Positions 39,680-48,637 of a stretch of 64,000 bases of DNA are shown one piece after another. Each line of letters starts with the position of its first letter. Position 1 is the stretch's first letter. Origin of the DNA: Bifidobacterium breve (lineage in GTDB: Bacteria > Actinomycetota > Acidimicrobiia > Acidimicrobiales > Acidimicrobilacustridaceae); NCBI GenBank assembly GCA_945860545.1, contig CAMAQM010000003.1:59925-123924 (forward strand), given 5' to 3'. The position numbers and the translations under genes were made by a program. Under the pieces are notes generated by a model. It was given only the letters and a program-made list of their open reading frames with translations. It was not told where the DNA came from and did no database searches.

Positions 39680-40972
39680 ATGGGGACGTTTGCGGACCGG
39701 GCCACCGACCTCTGCACGTTCATCGCCGCCTCCCCCACCCCTCACCACGCCGTCGCCCACGCCGTTGAACGGCTCGAAGCGGGCGGGTTTCACGTTGTGG
39801 ACGAGGCGAGCCGCTGGCCCGACACTGCCGGCGGCTACGTCGTCGTGCGTGGGGGTGCCCTCATCGCCTGGCGCCGGGGTGCGTCGATTGACCCGACTGC
39901 CGGGATCCGGATCGTCGGGGCCCACACCGACAGCCCGAACCTGCGACTCAAACCCCACCCTGATGCCGACAGCGGTCGCTGGCACAAGGTGGCTGTCGAA
40001 CCCTACGGCGGCGTGTTGTGGAACTCCTGGCTGGACCGCGATCTCGGCCTCGCCGGCCGACTGCTGGTACGTCCGCCCAATGGAGGGCCACCCGAACCGG
40101 TGTTGGTGAGGGTTGATGAGCCCTGGTTGCGCATCCCCCAGCTCGCCATCCACCTCGACCGCACCGTCAACACCGACGGGCTGCGACTCGACCCCGCCCG
40201 CCACCTCGATCCGGTGTGGGGCCTTCGTGACGGCGAGGACGCTCCCGGCATCGTTGCCGCCGTTGCCGACCGTGCGGGCTGTGACCCGACCGCCATTGTC
40301 GCCGTTGAGTTGATGTGCCACGACCTGACCCCTCCGGCGGTCACCGGCTTTGCCGGTGAGTTCGTTTCCTCGGCGCGCATCGACAACCAGTTGTCGTGCT
40401 GGGCGGCGGTGCAGGCGCTCCTTGAGGCCCCCACCACCTCAGGGCAGCTCCCCATGATCTGCCTGTTCGACCACGAAGAGGTTGGGTCACAGAGCGCCAC
40501 CGGGGCCGATTCCCGCTTCGCCGCTGATGTGATCAACCGCATCGCCGGGGGGGCCGGTCTCGACGTTGAGGACGAGGTACGACTGCGGGCGTGCTCGTGG
40601 GCGGTCTCCGCCGACGGGGCCCACGCCACCCACCCCACCCGACCCGAGGTGCACGACCCACGCCACCTCATCGATATCGATGGCGGCCCGGTCGTCAAGC
40701 ACAACGCCAACCAGCGCTACGCGACCACTCCCGACGCTTCGGCGTGGCTGGGCGGCCTCGCCGGATCCCACGGCATCCCGTTGCAGCACTTCTCAATGCG
40801 CAACGACCTCGCCTGCGGGTCCACCATCGGGCCGCTCAACGCTGCGGCGCTGGGCATCCCCACCGTCGACGTCGGAGTGGCACAACTCGCCATGCACTCC
40901 GCCCGCGAGATGTGCGGATCACTCGACGCCGCGAGGTTCGTGACCCTGCTCACGGCTGCGCTCAGCGCCTGA
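39680..40972 (+). CDS. M18 family aminopeptidase
   Basis: M18 enzymes are cytoplasmic dinuclear zinc aminopeptidases. The 430-residue product shows GAHTDSPNLRLKP (first zinc His and Asp, about residue 81), VEPYGGVLWNSWLDRDLGLAGR, SARIDNQLSCWAAVQAL (bridging Asp), FDHEEVGSQSATGADS (catalytic Glu pair, about residue 270) and MRNDLACGSTIGP with QLAMHSAREMCG (last zinc His). All expected ligands are present, so it should be active. It sits between a terminator and its own leaderless promoter, is a single-gene unit, and converges on ruvB 6 bases away. Confidence 0.95.
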   Translation: MGTFADRATDLCTFIAASPTPHHAVAHAVERLEAGGFHVVDEASRWPDTAGGYVVVRGGALIAWRRGASIDPTAGIRIVGAHTDSPNLRLKPHPDADSGRWHKVAVEPYGGVLWNSWLDRDLGLAGRLLVRPPNGGPPEPVLVRVDEPWLRIPQLAIHLDRTVNTDGLRLDPARHLDPVWGLRDGEDAPGIVAAVADRAGCDPTAIVAVELMCHDLTPPAVTGFAGEFVSSARIDNQLSCWAAVQALLEAPTTSGQLPMICLFDHEEVGSQSATGADSRFAADVINRIAGGAGLDVEDEVRLRACSWAVSADGAHATHPTRPEVHDPRHLIDIDGGPVVKHNANQRYATTPDASAWLGGLAGSHGIPLQHFSMRNDLACGSTIGPLNAAALGIPTVDVGVAQLAMHSAREMCGSLDAARFVTLLTAALSA

Positions 40973-40978
40973 GCCGGA

Positions 40979-42055
40979 TCAGTCGAGGAGTTGCTGCTGC
41001 CCATCGTCAGCGGCGAGCGGAGCCGACGAGGGCATGACGAGGCCGAGGTGTGCCCACGCCGCAGCGGTCGCCACCCGGCCTCGGGGGGTGCGCAAGAGCA
41101 GCCCCTGGCCGATGAGGAACGGTTCGTAGACGTCCTCGACGGTCTCGGCTGGTTCACTGGCGCCAATGGCCAGCGTGCTCAAGCCGACCGGGCCCCCGCC
41201 GAACCGTTCGCACAGCGCTGACAGGATGGCCCGATCCACCTTGTCGAGACCGAGCTCGTCGACTCCGAACAGGGCGAGGCCGTCACGGGCCACGGCGCGA
41301 CCCACCACGCCTCCGGCCCGCACCTCGGCGAAATCGCGGACACGTCGCAGCAGGCGGTTGGCAATCCGGGGGGTACCCCGGGAGCGTCGGGCGATCTCTG
41401 CGGCGCCAGCCTCGTCGATGTCCACCCCGAGGATGTCGGCCGCTCGAGCGACGATGCTGGCCAGATCCTCGGAACTGTAGAAATCGAGCCGAGCGACCAG
41501 ACCGAACCGGTCCCGCAACGGCCCGGTGATGAGTCCGGTTCTCGTCGTCGCCCCCACCAGGGTGAAGCGGGGCAGGTCCAGTCGCAGCGAGCGCGCAGCC
41601 GGCCCCTTGCCGAGCACGATGTCGAGTTGAAAGTCCTCCATGGCTGGGTAGAGGACTTCTTCGACGGTCCGTGACAGCCGGTGGATCTCGTCCACGAAGA
41701 GGACGTCACCCTCCCCCAGCCGGGTCAGGATCGCTGCGAGATCCCCCGCCCGTTCAATGGCCGGCCCCGACGTGACGTGGAGGTCGACCTCCATCTCCGC
41801 GGCGACGATGCCAGCGAGCGTCGTCTTGCCCAGACCGGGCGGACCAGCGAACAGGAGGTGGTCTGCCGCCTGTCCTCGGCGTCGTGCCGCTTCAAGGATG
41901 ATGCCCAGGTGGTCCTTGAGTTCAGGCTGCCCGACGAACTCGTCGAGCCGGCGTGGCCGGAGACCCCCCTCCTCGCCGATGAGTCCGCTGGTTACCGGCG
42001 GTTCGACGACGGCGTCCTCATCGAGGGCTCGTGGGTCGAGCAGTTCATCTCGCAT
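40979..42055 (-). CDS. ruvB: Holliday junction DNA helicase RuvB
   Basis: RuvB is the AAA+ motor that drives branch migration of Holliday junctions with RuvA. The 358-residue protein shows [19 protein letters not shown], Walker [10 protein letters not shown] (about residue 70), Walker [11 protein letters not shown], sensor-type [10 protein letters not shown] and the C-terminal winged-helix portion. ATG 42055 overlaps the ruvA stop by one base (TGATG). The gene is last in ruvC-ruvA-ruvB, the usual actinobacterial order. A LexA-type box was not seen ahead of the operon. Confidence 0.97.
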   Translation of the reverse strand: MRDELLDPRALDEDAVVEPPVTSGLIGEEGGLRPRRLDEFVGQPELKDHLGIILEAARRRGQAADHLLFAGPPGLGKTTLAGIVAAEMEVDLHVTSGPAIERAGDLAAILTRLGEGDVLFVDEIHRLSRTVEEVLYPAMEDFQLDIVLGKGPAARSLRLDLPRFTLVGATTRTGLITGPLRDRFGLVARLDFYSSEDLASIVARAADILGVDIDEAGAAEIARRSRGTPRIANRLLRRVRDFAEVRAGGVVGRAVARDGLALFGVDELGLDKVDRAILSALCERFGGGPVGLSTLAIGASEPAETVEDVYEPFLIGQGLLLRTPRGRVATAAAWAHLGLVMPSSAPLAADDGQQQLLD

Positions 42056-42666
42056 CAGCCAACCGCCAGTCGCTGCAGCGCCAACCGGAGCAGTTCGCCC
42101 GAGTCGCCTTCCTCGGGAAGTTCCCGAAGGGTTGCCGCCACCTCATCGGGCCCGTACCCGAGTTGCACGAGGGCCTCGCGGACGTCGCCGCGCGCTGAGG
42201 TGCCAACAGTCGCCCCGACCTGTTGTGGCGCGGACCCACCACTCCCCGCCTCGGCTCCCTGGGTGAGTTCGAGACGATTCTTCAACTCGACGAGCAATCG
42301 CTCCCCTGTCTTGCGTCCCACTCCGGGCACCAGACAGAGCGCAGCGAGGTCCTCGTCGACAAGCACCCGGGCCAACGCCGCCGGCGGATGCACACCCAGG
42401 ATCGCCATGGCCAGTGCCGGACCAACCCCGTGGGTGCCGATCAGCACCTCGAAGGTGACGCGCTCGGAGCGGGTGGAGAATCCGTACAGCACCTCAGCGT
42501 CCTCACGGATGTGGTGGTGCACGTGGAGGTACACCTCGTCACCCAACTCACCGAGGGCGACCGACGTCGTCGGCAACACGGTGACGCGGTACCCCAGGCC
42601 ACCAACTTCGACACAGACCTCGTCGCTGTCCCGCCATGCGAGCACGCCACGCACCGTCCCGATCAT
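42055..42666 (-). CDS. ruvA: Holliday junction DNA helicase subunit RuvA
   Basis: RuvA is the tetrameric junction-binding platform for RuvB. The 203-residue protein begins [13 protein letters not shown], the usual OB-fold start, has the helix-hairpin-helix signatures [19 protein letters not shown] and [19 protein letters not shown], and a C-terminal RuvB-binding domain ([23 protein letters not shown]). The ATG overlaps the ruvC stop as ATGA, so translation is coupled. The longer frame upstream (to 42726) lies within ruvC and was discarded. Confidence 0.97.
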   Translation of the reverse strand: MIGTVRGVLAWRDSDEVCVEVGGLGYRVTVLPTTSVALGELGDEVYLHVHHHIREDAEVLYGFSTRSERVTFEVLIGTHGVGPALAMAILGVHPPAALARVLVDEDLAALCLVPGVGRKTGERLLVELKNRLELTQGAEAGSGGSAPQQVGATVGTSARGDVREALVQLGYGPDEVAATLRELPEEGDSGELLRLALQRLAVG

Positions 42667-43178
42667 CGGGCCACCCCGGACGCTGATGTGGTTGCCGCAC
42701 GCAGCGGGGTCATCGCCAGGTGACACAACGCCACCGCCGCTGCGTCAGCGGCGTCAGGCGGGTCGGGCACCGCAGCGAGACCCAACAAGGTGGCCACCAT
42801 GGACGCCACCTGCGCTTTGGGGGCGGCACCCCAACCCGTCACGGCCTCCTTGACCTGGTTGGGGCCGTATTCGGCCACCACCGCACCTGACCGCACGGCC
42901 TCCGCCATGATCACCCCGGCCGCCTGGATCACGCCCGAAGCGGTGCGGGCGTTGGCGCCGAACACCACGCGCTCGAGCGCCACATCCCCGACCTGGAACT
43001 CGCCCATGAGCGCCTGGATGTCACCTTGGATCATGGCCAGCCGGTCCCACACAAGGGCATCCGGCGGGGTCCGCAGCACGCCGAGCGCCCGCACACGGGG
43101 CCTCTGCGTGGTCGCAACGGCCTCAAGCACGCAGTACCCGCACCTCGACAGCCCTGGATCGATCCCCAAGACGAACAT
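42663..43178 (-). CDS. ruvC: crossover junction endodeoxyribonuclease RuvC
   Basis: RuvC cuts Holliday junctions symmetrically. The 171-residue protein has all four acidic residues of the RNase H-like active site: GIDPGLSRCGYC (Asp 6), ALERVVFG (Glu), and DAADAAAVALCHLA (two C-terminal Asp). It carries the best leaderless promoter in the window, TACAAT 7 bases before the ATG. It starts the ruvCAB operon, downstream of the peroxiredoxin gene on the same strand. Confidence 0.97.
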   Translation of the reverse strand: MFVLGIDPGLSRCGYCVLEAVATTQRPRVRALGVLRTPPDALVWDRLAMIQGDIQALMGEFQVGDVALERVVFGANARTASGVIQAAGVIMAEAVRSGAVVAEYGPNQVKEAVTGWGAAPKAQVASMVATLLGLAAVPDPPDAADAAAVALCHLAMTPLRAATTSASGVAR

Positions 43179-43185
43179 GTGTACG

Positions 43186-43191
43186 ATTGTA
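43186..43191 (-). promoter_or_regulatory. -10 box TACAAT, leaderless ruvCAB
   Basis: On the minus strand TACAAT, close to the sigma-70-type consensus, ends 7 bases before ATG 43178. Confidence 0.7.
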
Positions 43192-43198
43192 GCCCTGC

Positions 43199-43217
43199 GG
43201 CCCCCGGGCCGGGGGGA
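43199..43217 (-). terminator. GC-rich hairpin between peroxiredoxin and ruvC
   Basis: CCCCC (43201-43205) pairs with GGGGG (43211-43215) just after the peroxiredoxin stop. No T-run follows, so it is a weak terminator candidate that would insulate ruvC. Confidence 0.35.
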
Positions 43218-43691
43218 TCAGCGCCCGAGGGTGGCCAGGACCCCCACGAGTTCGTCCACGGGCCGAAAGGTCAAACCCGCAGTGGCACGATGGGCGTACC
43301 GGATCGTCCCGGCTGCGTCGAGCACGAACACGCTCCTGCGGTAGAACCCGATGGGGCCGATCACGCCGTAGGCCGCTCCGACGTCGCGGTCCACGTCAGC
43401 GAGCAACGGGAACGCGAACCCGCCGTGCTGAGCGGCGAACTCCTCGTGCTGAGCGACCCCCTGGGGACTGAGTGCGACCACCTGCGCCCCCAGTTCGCCG
43501 AATCTGTCGATGTCGTTGGTATAGGTGGTCAACTGGGCAGTGCAGATCGGCGACGCATCAGCGGGGTAGAACACCAACACCACCGGGGCACCCTGGAACT
43601 CCTCAAGGGTGAACAGCCGCCGGGTCTCGGGTGTGCCGAGTGTGCCCTCGAGGGTGAACGGGGGCGCCGGGGCGCCGACAGGCACCTTCAC
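43218..43691 (-). CDS. peroxiredoxin (AhpC/TSA, BCP/AhpE-like)
   Basis: Peroxiredoxins reduce hydroperoxides with a reactive cysteine. The 157-residue protein has VGAPAPPFTLEG at the start and VLVFYPADASPICTAQLTTY, where the peroxidatic Cys (about residue 46) lies in P-x-x-x-S-x-x-C; Ser replaces the more usual Thr. There is no obvious resolving Cys, as in 1-Cys AhpE-type enzymes, which use mycothiol or mycoredoxin in Actinobacteria; MshC is encoded in this window. The GTG start is 1 base after the yebC stop, so the gene shares the yebC transcript. Confidence 0.85.
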   Translation of the reverse strand: MKVPVGAPAPPFTLEGTLGTPETRRLFTLEEFQGAPVVLVFYPADASPICTAQLTTYTNDIDRFGELGAQVVALSPQGVAQHEEFAAQHGGFAFPLLADVDRDVGAAYGVIGPIGFYRRSVFVLDAAGTIRYAHRATAGLTFRPVDELVGVLATLGR

Positions 43692-43692
43692 C

Positions 43693-44448
43693 TCAGTCGG
43701 CCGACCCGAGCTCCTGCATGAGCGAGTCGGGGATATCGAAGTTGGCGTACACGTCGCCCACGTCGTCGAGATCCTCAAGGGCGTCCATGGCTTTGAGGAC
43801 GGCGCGGGCCTGATCGGCAGCGGTGAGCTCAACGCTGGTGGACGACACCATGGTCACATCGGCCGAGGCGACTTCGATGCCTGCCTCCTCCAGCGCGGCG
43901 CGCACCGCAGGAAGGTCGCTGGGACCACACGTCACCCTCCACACGTCACCCTCGGCGCTGAGGTCCTCCAAGCCGGCGTCGAGTGCGGCCACCATGACGT
44001 CGTCCTCGGCGACCTCGGCGGGGACGAACGCCACCCCCTTGCGCTCGAACTGCCAGGACACCGCTCCGGGTTCGGCGATCGAGCCGCCGGTCTTTTTCAT
44101 GACCGAGCGGATCTCGGCACTGGTTCGGTTCCGGTTGTCGGTGAGGGCCTCGATCAGCACAGCGACGCCCCCGGGGGCGTAACCCTCGTAGGTCACGGGC
44201 TCGTAGGTGACACCCTCGAGTTCTCCGGTACCACGCTTGACGGCACGCTCAATGGTGTCGAGCGGAACGGAGGCATCCCGCGCCTTTTGGAACATGGTCC
44301 GAAGCGTTGGGTTGGACTCGGGATCGCCGCCGCCAGCGCGGGCGGCCACCTCGACCTGGCGAATCAACTTGGCGAACAGCTTGCCCCGCTTGGCGTCAGC
44401 TGCCCCCTTTTTGTGCTTGATGGTTGCCCACTTGGAATGACCGGACAT
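43693..44448 (-). CDS. yebC: YebC/PmpR family DNA-binding transcriptional regulator
   Basis: This 251-residue protein is a close YebC match: MSGHSKWATIKHKKGAADAKRGKLFAKLIRQVEVAAR at the N-terminus, then DASVPLDTIERAVKRGTG and the EGYAPGGVAVLIEALTDNRNRT signature. YebC proteins bind DNA, and some members assist ribosomes at polyproline stretches. ATG 44448 has AGGAGG just upstream on the minus strand. It lies between pdxT and the peroxiredoxin, as part of the conserved yebC-ruvCAB neighbourhood. Confidence 0.95.
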   Translation of the reverse strand: MSGHSKWATIKHKKGAADAKRGKLFAKLIRQVEVAARAGGGDPESNPTLRTMFQKARDASVPLDTIERAVKRGTGELEGVTYEPVTYEGYAPGGVAVLIEALTDNRNRTSAEIRSVMKKTGGSIAEPGAVSWQFERKGVAFVPAEVAEDDVMVAALDAGLEDLSAEGDVWRVTCGPSDLPAVRAALEEAGIEVASADVTMVSSTSVELTAADQARAVLKAMDALEDLDDVGDVYANFDIPDSLMQELGSAD

Positions 44449-44487
44449 GTCCCTCCTATCAGCCGCCCCAACCTACCTGAGTTCAGC

Positions 44488-45078
44488 TCACCGCTCGGCG
44501 ACGAGGTCAACGAAGAGGCGGTGGACCCTGGTGTCGGGGGTCAACTCGGGATGGAAGGCGGTGACGATCACCGAACCCTCCCGGGCCGCCACCGGGCCCC
44601 CGTCAACGGCCGCAAGGACCTCAACCCCGGGGCCGACCCGTTCCACCTGCGGAGCACGGATGAACACGGCGTGCAGGTCGGGGGCGCCGACCGCGGGGAG
44701 TTCAAGGTCACACTCAAACGAGTCGACCTGACGACCAAAGGCGTTGCGGCGGACCGTGAGGTCGATCGCCGAGAACCAACCCTGATCGGTCCGGCCGTCA
44801 AGGACGTCGGAGGCCAACAGGATCATGCCGGCACAGGTCCCCAGCGCCGGCATGCCCCCGGCGAGACGGTCCGCCAGCGGTTCGGCGAGACCATTCACCT
44901 TGAGCAGATGCCACAGCGTCGTCGACTCCCCACCTGGCAGCACCAGTGCCTCGACCCGGTCGAGGTCGTCGGGTGTGCGCACCAGCGTGGCGGACACTCC
45001 GAGGCCAGCCAGCGAACGCTGGTGGGCCGCCACCGCACCCTGCAGGGCGAGAATCCCCACGCGTGGGGAGGCGTTCAC
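44488..45078 (-). CDS. pdxT: pyridoxal 5'-phosphate synthase glutaminase subunit PdxT
   Basis: PdxT hydrolyses glutamine to feed ammonia to PdxS for vitamin B6 synthesis. The 196-residue class I amidotransferase has [23 protein letters not shown], the nucleophile [10 protein letters not shown] (about residue 80) and the catalytic FHPEL (about residue 172). GTG 45078 overlaps the pdxS stop by 4 bases (GTGA), preferred over the TTG at 45081 in frame just upstream. The tight coupling fits the 1:1 PdxS-PdxT complex. Confidence 0.95.
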   Translation of the reverse strand: MNASPRVGILALQGAVAAHQRSLAGLGVSATLVRTPDDLDRVEALVLPGGESTTLWHLLKVNGLAEPLADRLAGGMPALGTCAGMILLASDVLDGRTDQGWFSAIDLTVRRNAFGRQVDSFECDLELPAVGAPDLHAVFIRAPQVERVGPGVEVLAAVDGGPVAAREGSVIVTAFHPELTPDTRVHRLFVDLVAER

Positions 45079-45962
45079 CAACCCCGGTCGGCGAAGGTCG
45101 TGCTCAGCGAACCGATCTCAAGACCGGGCATCGCCTCGCCCAGACCCCGGCTCGCCTTGGCCACGACCCCAGGGTCACTGAAGTTCGTGGTGGCATCGAC
45201 GATCGCCACCGCACGACGCGCCGGATCGTCACTTTTGAAGATGCCGGACCCGACGAACACCGCCTCAGCGCCCAACTGCATCACGAGGGATGCGTCAGCA
45301 GGGGTGGCGATACCGCCAGCACAAAACAGCGGAACAGGAAGGCGACCGGTGGATGCCACCTCCTGCACCAAAGGCAGTGGGGCGGCGAGTCGCTTGGCCC
45401 AGTCAAAGATCTCGGCATCGTCGGCAACGGTGAGCCGGCGGATGTCGCCGAGGATCGAACGCAGGTGACGGACGGCCTCCACGATGTTGCCGGTTCCGGC
45501 CTCCCCCTTGGACCGGATCATCGCCGCTCCCTCGCCGATGCGCCGCAGCGCCTCGCCGAGGTTCGTTGCCCCGCACACGAACGGCACGTCGAACGCCCAC
45601 TTGTCGATGTGGTGTGCCTCATCGGCGGGGGTCAGCACCTCGCTCTCGTCGACGAAATCCACACCGAGGGACTGCAGCACCTGCGCCTCGGCGAAGTGAC
45701 CGATGCGGGCCTTGGCCATCACAGGAATGGTCACCGCCGCCTTGATCCCCTCAATCATCTCGGGGTCGGACATGCGGGCGACACCACCGTCTCGGCGAAT
45801 GTCTGCGGGCACCCGCTCAAGCGCCATGACCGCCACGGCGCCGGCGTCCTCAGCGATGCGAGCCTGGGCTGCGTCGACCACATCCATGATCACGCCACCG
45901 GTCAGCATCTCTGCGAGGCCCCGCTTGACCAGCGGAGTCCCTGTCTCCCGATTCTCAGTCAT
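45075..45962 (-). CDS. pdxS: pyridoxal 5'-phosphate synthase lyase subunit PdxS
   Basis: PdxS builds PLP from ribose-5-phosphate, glyceraldehyde-3-phosphate and ammonia. The 295-residue barrel has the expected [45 protein letters not shown] (with the catalytic Lys), [16 protein letters not shown] and [30 protein letters not shown]. The ATG is 6 bases after TACCAT, so the mRNA is leaderless and no upstream riboswitch is possible. It heads the pdxS-pdxT unit. Confidence 0.97.
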   Translation of the reverse strand: MTENRETGTPLVKRGLAEMLTGGVIMDVVDAAQARIAEDAGAVAVMALERVPADIRRDGGVARMSDPEMIEGIKAAVTIPVMAKARIGHFAEAQVLQSLGVDFVDESEVLTPADEAHHIDKWAFDVPFVCGATNLGEALRRIGEGAAMIRSKGEAGTGNIVEAVRHLRSILGDIRRLTVADDAEIFDWAKRLAAPLPLVQEVASTGRLPVPLFCAGGIATPADASLVMQLGAEAVFVGSGIFKSDDPARRAVAIVDATTNFSDPGVVAKASRGLGEAMPGLEIGSLSTTFADRGW

Positions 45963-45968
45963 GTCCGC

Positions 45969-45974
45969 ATGGTA
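45969..45974 (-). promoter_or_regulatory. -10 box TACCAT, leaderless pdxST
   Basis: On the minus strand TACCAT ends 6 bases before ATG 45962. Confidence 0.6.
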
Positions 45975-46010
45975 CCGACCCGGAGCCTCCGAGCAGAAGC
46001 CGGAAGACGC

Positions 46011-47108
46011 TCATCGGAGCGCGTCGGCCTGCTCGGCGGTGAGGTTGGTCACGGTTTGGTCCGGAGGCGGCAGCGCCACCCAGGTGTTCCCCGGGGTCAA
46101 CTGGGCCGGGGAAAGGTCTGCCAGGAACAGGTTCGGTCCGCTCAACTGGTCCGGGCGGTCCCACAGCACCGTGGTCAGCCGTCCCCCGGTGTAGACGAGG
46201 CCTGACCCGTTGCCCACCGTGTAGGCCTGAGGTGAGCGGCTGTCAGCCGTCGATGGACCGTAGGGCGTGTACTGGATCACCACGTTGCGTGGGCACACGC
46301 TCTCACCGGCCTCGTCGAGGAACAGTGCCCCATCCTGGAAGCGACGGTTACATCCCGCCTCGGGGTCCCAGACATAGGTCACCGAACTCCCGAGGTCCCA
46401 GCTGATGGTGATTCCCGGCACCGGGTCCCCCGACGGTGGCAGCGTGGTGGTGGTGCTGCCGGGGCGACGAGGGGCGGGGGCTGACTCGGTCCGGTAGGTG
46501 AACAGCGGCTTGGGGAACGCCTCGCCGGGCCGACCAAGGCCGTCGCGCACCCCAGCCACGTTTGCGAACAGGTTGTGGGGGGCGAAACGGCCCGACACCC
46601 GTTGGTAGTCACCCGGGGCGGCGTCGTAGCCACCATTGATCAGAAGCCCGGCGTTGGCTGCGGCGTTGATCTCACCAATCACGTTCGAGTTCCCACCCGA
46701 CCACACAAGGATCGGCGAGCCGAGGTTGGCGACGAGGTCCACGTCGGTTGAGCGCGCCGAACGTACCGGCCCGACCCGATCGGGAACCTGGGAGTGGAAC
46801 ACCGCGGCGAAACGGGTGATGCCCTCAACCTGCACCTCATAGACCAGGTCCGCCTGGTTGATCCCACCATGGGGACGGGCGTCCGAGGAGTTGTCGATCT
46901 TGGCCACCACGGCGGTCTGCTGGGTGGCCGCTTCGTCGGGAGCGGGCAGACCGGTGAGCGGCCACACGATGGGGGGCGGTGGAACCGTGGTCGACGTCGT
47001 TGGGGCGGACGTGACGGTGACGTCCACTTCCTGGGAGCAACTGGCGGCCACCAGAGCCATCGCCGCCAGTGCGACGACGACGCTGAGGCGCCGTGAGGTG
47101 CGGATCAC
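46011..47108 (-). CDS. DUF3048 (YerB-like) lipoprotein
   Basis: This 365-residue secreted protein has a lipoprotein signal at the N-terminus (VVVALAAMALVAAS then the lipidated Cys) and a Thr/Pro-rich linker (TSAPTTSTTVPPPP). DUF3048 features include WPLTGLPAPDE, VAAKIDN-type VVAKIDNSSDARPHGGINQADLVYE, and SARSTDVDLVANLG. The function of the family is unknown; members are surface lipoproteins. I start at GTG 47108, with GGAGGG 9 bases before it, since the longer frame to 47237 enters htpX. GATACT about 25 bases upstream could be its promoter. Confidence 0.88.
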   Translation of the reverse strand: MIRTSRRLSVVVALAAMALVAASCSQEVDVTVTSAPTTSTTVPPPPIVWPLTGLPAPDEAATQQTAVVAKIDNSSDARPHGGINQADLVYEVQVEGITRFAAVFHSQVPDRVGPVRSARSTDVDLVANLGSPILVWSGGNSNVIGEINAAANAGLLINGGYDAAPGDYQRVSGRFAPHNLFANVAGVRDGLGRPGEAFPKPLFTYRTESAPAPRRPGSTTTTLPPSGDPVPGITISWDLGSSVTYVWDPEAGCNRRFQDGALFLDEAGESVCPRNVVIQYTPYGPSTADSRSPQAYTVGNGSGLVYTGGRLTTVLWDRPDQLSGPNLFLADLSPAQLTPGNTWVALPPPDQTVTNLTAEQADALR

Positions 47109-47145
47109 GGGCAGATTCCCTCCGGGGTTGGTTGCCCCACGAGTA

Positions 47146-48087
47146 TCACAGTTCCCGCAGTGCTGCGATGCGATCCTCGATGGGCGGGTGGGTGTTGAAA
47201 AGATGGGTCCACCGCTTGGCCTGCTCGGTGTCCTCACGGGTCGGTACCGGCTCCTCGATCCACAGGTGGGCGGTGGCGCGGTTGCCGGACTGCACCACCG
47301 TGCCGTCGTCGCGCAGTTTCTCGAGCGCTGCGATCAGACCCGGAGGGTACCGGGTGATTTCGACCGCGGACATGTCAGCGAGCGCCTCCCGCCGGCGACT
47401 GATGGCGAGTTGCATGAGCACCGCGAGGATGGGGGCGAGGATCAACAACAGGAGGGCACCGACGAGCAGGATCGGATTCCCTCCCCCACCCCCGTCACCC
47501 GATCGACGACCTCCGCCGAACCACATGAAGCGAATGCCGAAGTCCGACAGCAACGCTGCCGCCCCCACCATGGTCACCGCCAGGGTGGACACGAGGATGT
47601 CGTAGTTGCGGATGTGGCTGAGCTCATGGGCGAGCACGCCTTCGAGTTCGACACGGTTCATCTTCTCGAGCAGGCCCGTGGTCACGGCAATGGCGGCGTG
47701 ACGCGGATTGCGTCCTGTGGCGAAGGCGTTCGGTGCCGGGTCGTCCACCACGTAGAGCCTCGGAACCGGCGTCCCACTGGCGATGCAGAGCCCCTCCACC
47801 AGATTGTGGAGGCGGGCGTAAACCTGGGGATCCGCCGGCTGCGCACGACTCATGGCCAGTGCGATGGAGTCGGACTTCCAGTACGAGGTGAACGCCAACG
47901 CCCCGGCGATGAGCACGGCGACGATGACCCCGATCGGGCCGAAGCCAATGGCGACACTGAACGCAAGACCCATCACGGCGATGAGCGCGACGAACGCAGC
48001 GATCAGGAGCGCCGAACGTCGCTTGTTGGAGGTGACCTGGTCGTACAGCGGACCGGCCCTCTCAGAACTCGACCCGAGGCACGGCAC
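47146..48087 (-). CDS. htpX: M48 family zinc metalloprotease HtpX
   Basis: HtpX is a membrane zinc protease that degrades damaged membrane proteins. The 313-residue product has two N-terminal spans, the zinc motif VLAHELSHIRNYD (HELSH), two further spans after it, and the third ligand in RRREALADMSAVE. The coordinates use ATG 48087, which overlaps lemA by 26 bases. The family usually starts M-Y-x-Q-I-x-x-N-K-R, matching LYDQVTSNKRRS from a CTG at 48046-48048 that follows the lemA stop and an AGAGGG motif 8 bases before it. The real start may therefore be that CTG, giving 300 residues. Confidence 0.92.
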   Translation of the reverse strand: MPCLGSSSERAGPLYDQVTSNKRRSALLIAAFVALIAVMGLAFSVAIGFGPIGVIVAVLIAGALAFTSYWKSDSIALAMSRAQPADPQVYARLHNLVEGLCIASGTPVPRLYVVDDPAPNAFATGRNPRHAAIAVTTGLLEKMNRVELEGVLAHELSHIRNYDILVSTLAVTMVGAAALLSDFGIRFMWFGGGRRSGDGGGGGNPILLVGALLLLILAPILAVLMQLAISRRREALADMSAVEITRYPPGLIAALEKLRDDGTVVQSGNRATAHLWIEEPVPTREDTEQAKRWTHLFNTHPPIEDRIAALREL

Positions 48088-48616
48088 GGGCGTCCTCGGG
48101 TGCGTCGAAGAACTCCCGTTCCTCGAACTTGCCGGCCCGGGCCACGATGAGTGCCGGGAACTGCTGGATGGAGGTGTTGTAGCCGCGCACCTGGTCGTTG
48201 TAGAACTGCCGCGCGTAGGCGATGCGATCCTCTGTTGAGGTCAACTCCTCTTGGAGTTGCCGGAAGTTCTGGTCCGCCTTCAGGTCGGGGTAGGCCTCTT
48301 GGAGGGCGAACAACTTCCCCAACGCTCCCGTGATCATGTTGTCGGCAGTCGCCTGCTCGGCAGGAGTCTGCGCCGACACCGCGGCGTTACGGGCGGCGGT
48401 GACCCCCTCAAGGGTTTCCCGCTCATGGGATGCGTAACCCTTGACGGTCTCGACAAGGTTTGGAATGAGGTCGTTCCGCCGGTTCAACTGCACATCGATC
48501 TGCGACCAGGCGTTGTCGATACGCAGTCTGAGCGCAACGAGCCGGTTGTAGATGGCGATGGGCCACACCACGAAGATGAGCACCACGACGACGATCACGA
48601 TCACGGCGATCCACAT
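48062..48616 (-). CDS. lemA: LemA family protein
   Basis: LemA proteins are membrane-anchored helical-bundle proteins of uncertain role, often paired with M48 proteases as here. The 184-residue product has an N-terminal span (WIAVIVIVVVVLIFVVWPIAIYN), then the family core LRIDNAWSQIDVQLNRRNDLIPNLVETVKGYASHERETLE and LQEELTSTEDRIAYARQFYNDQVRGYN. I start at ATG 48616: TAGGAT ends 7 bases before it, and ATG 48625 lies within that box. Pairing with HtpX suggests a role as partner or substrate adaptor. Confidence 0.92.
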   Translation of the reverse strand: MWIAVIVIVVVVLIFVVWPIAIYNRLVALRLRIDNAWSQIDVQLNRRNDLIPNLVETVKGYASHERETLEGVTAARNAAVSAQTPAEQATADNMITGALGKLFALQEAYPDLKADQNFRQLQEELTSTEDRIAYARQFYNDQVRGYNTSIQQFPALIVARAGKFEEREFFDAPEDARAVPRVEF

Positions 48617-48623
48617 GGGTCCC

Positions 48624-48629
48624 ATCCTA
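48624..48629 (-). promoter_or_regulatory. -10 box TAGGAT, leaderless lemA-htpX
   Basis: On the minus strand TAGGAT ends 7 bases before ATG 48616. The three-codon longer start at 48625 would fall inside the box. Confidence 0.55.
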
Positions 48630-48637
48630 GGTGCGAG

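Noticed and set aside
45963..46010. Riboswitch upstream of pdxST
   Set aside because: The gap is 48 bases and the promoter box lies 6 bases before the start codon.
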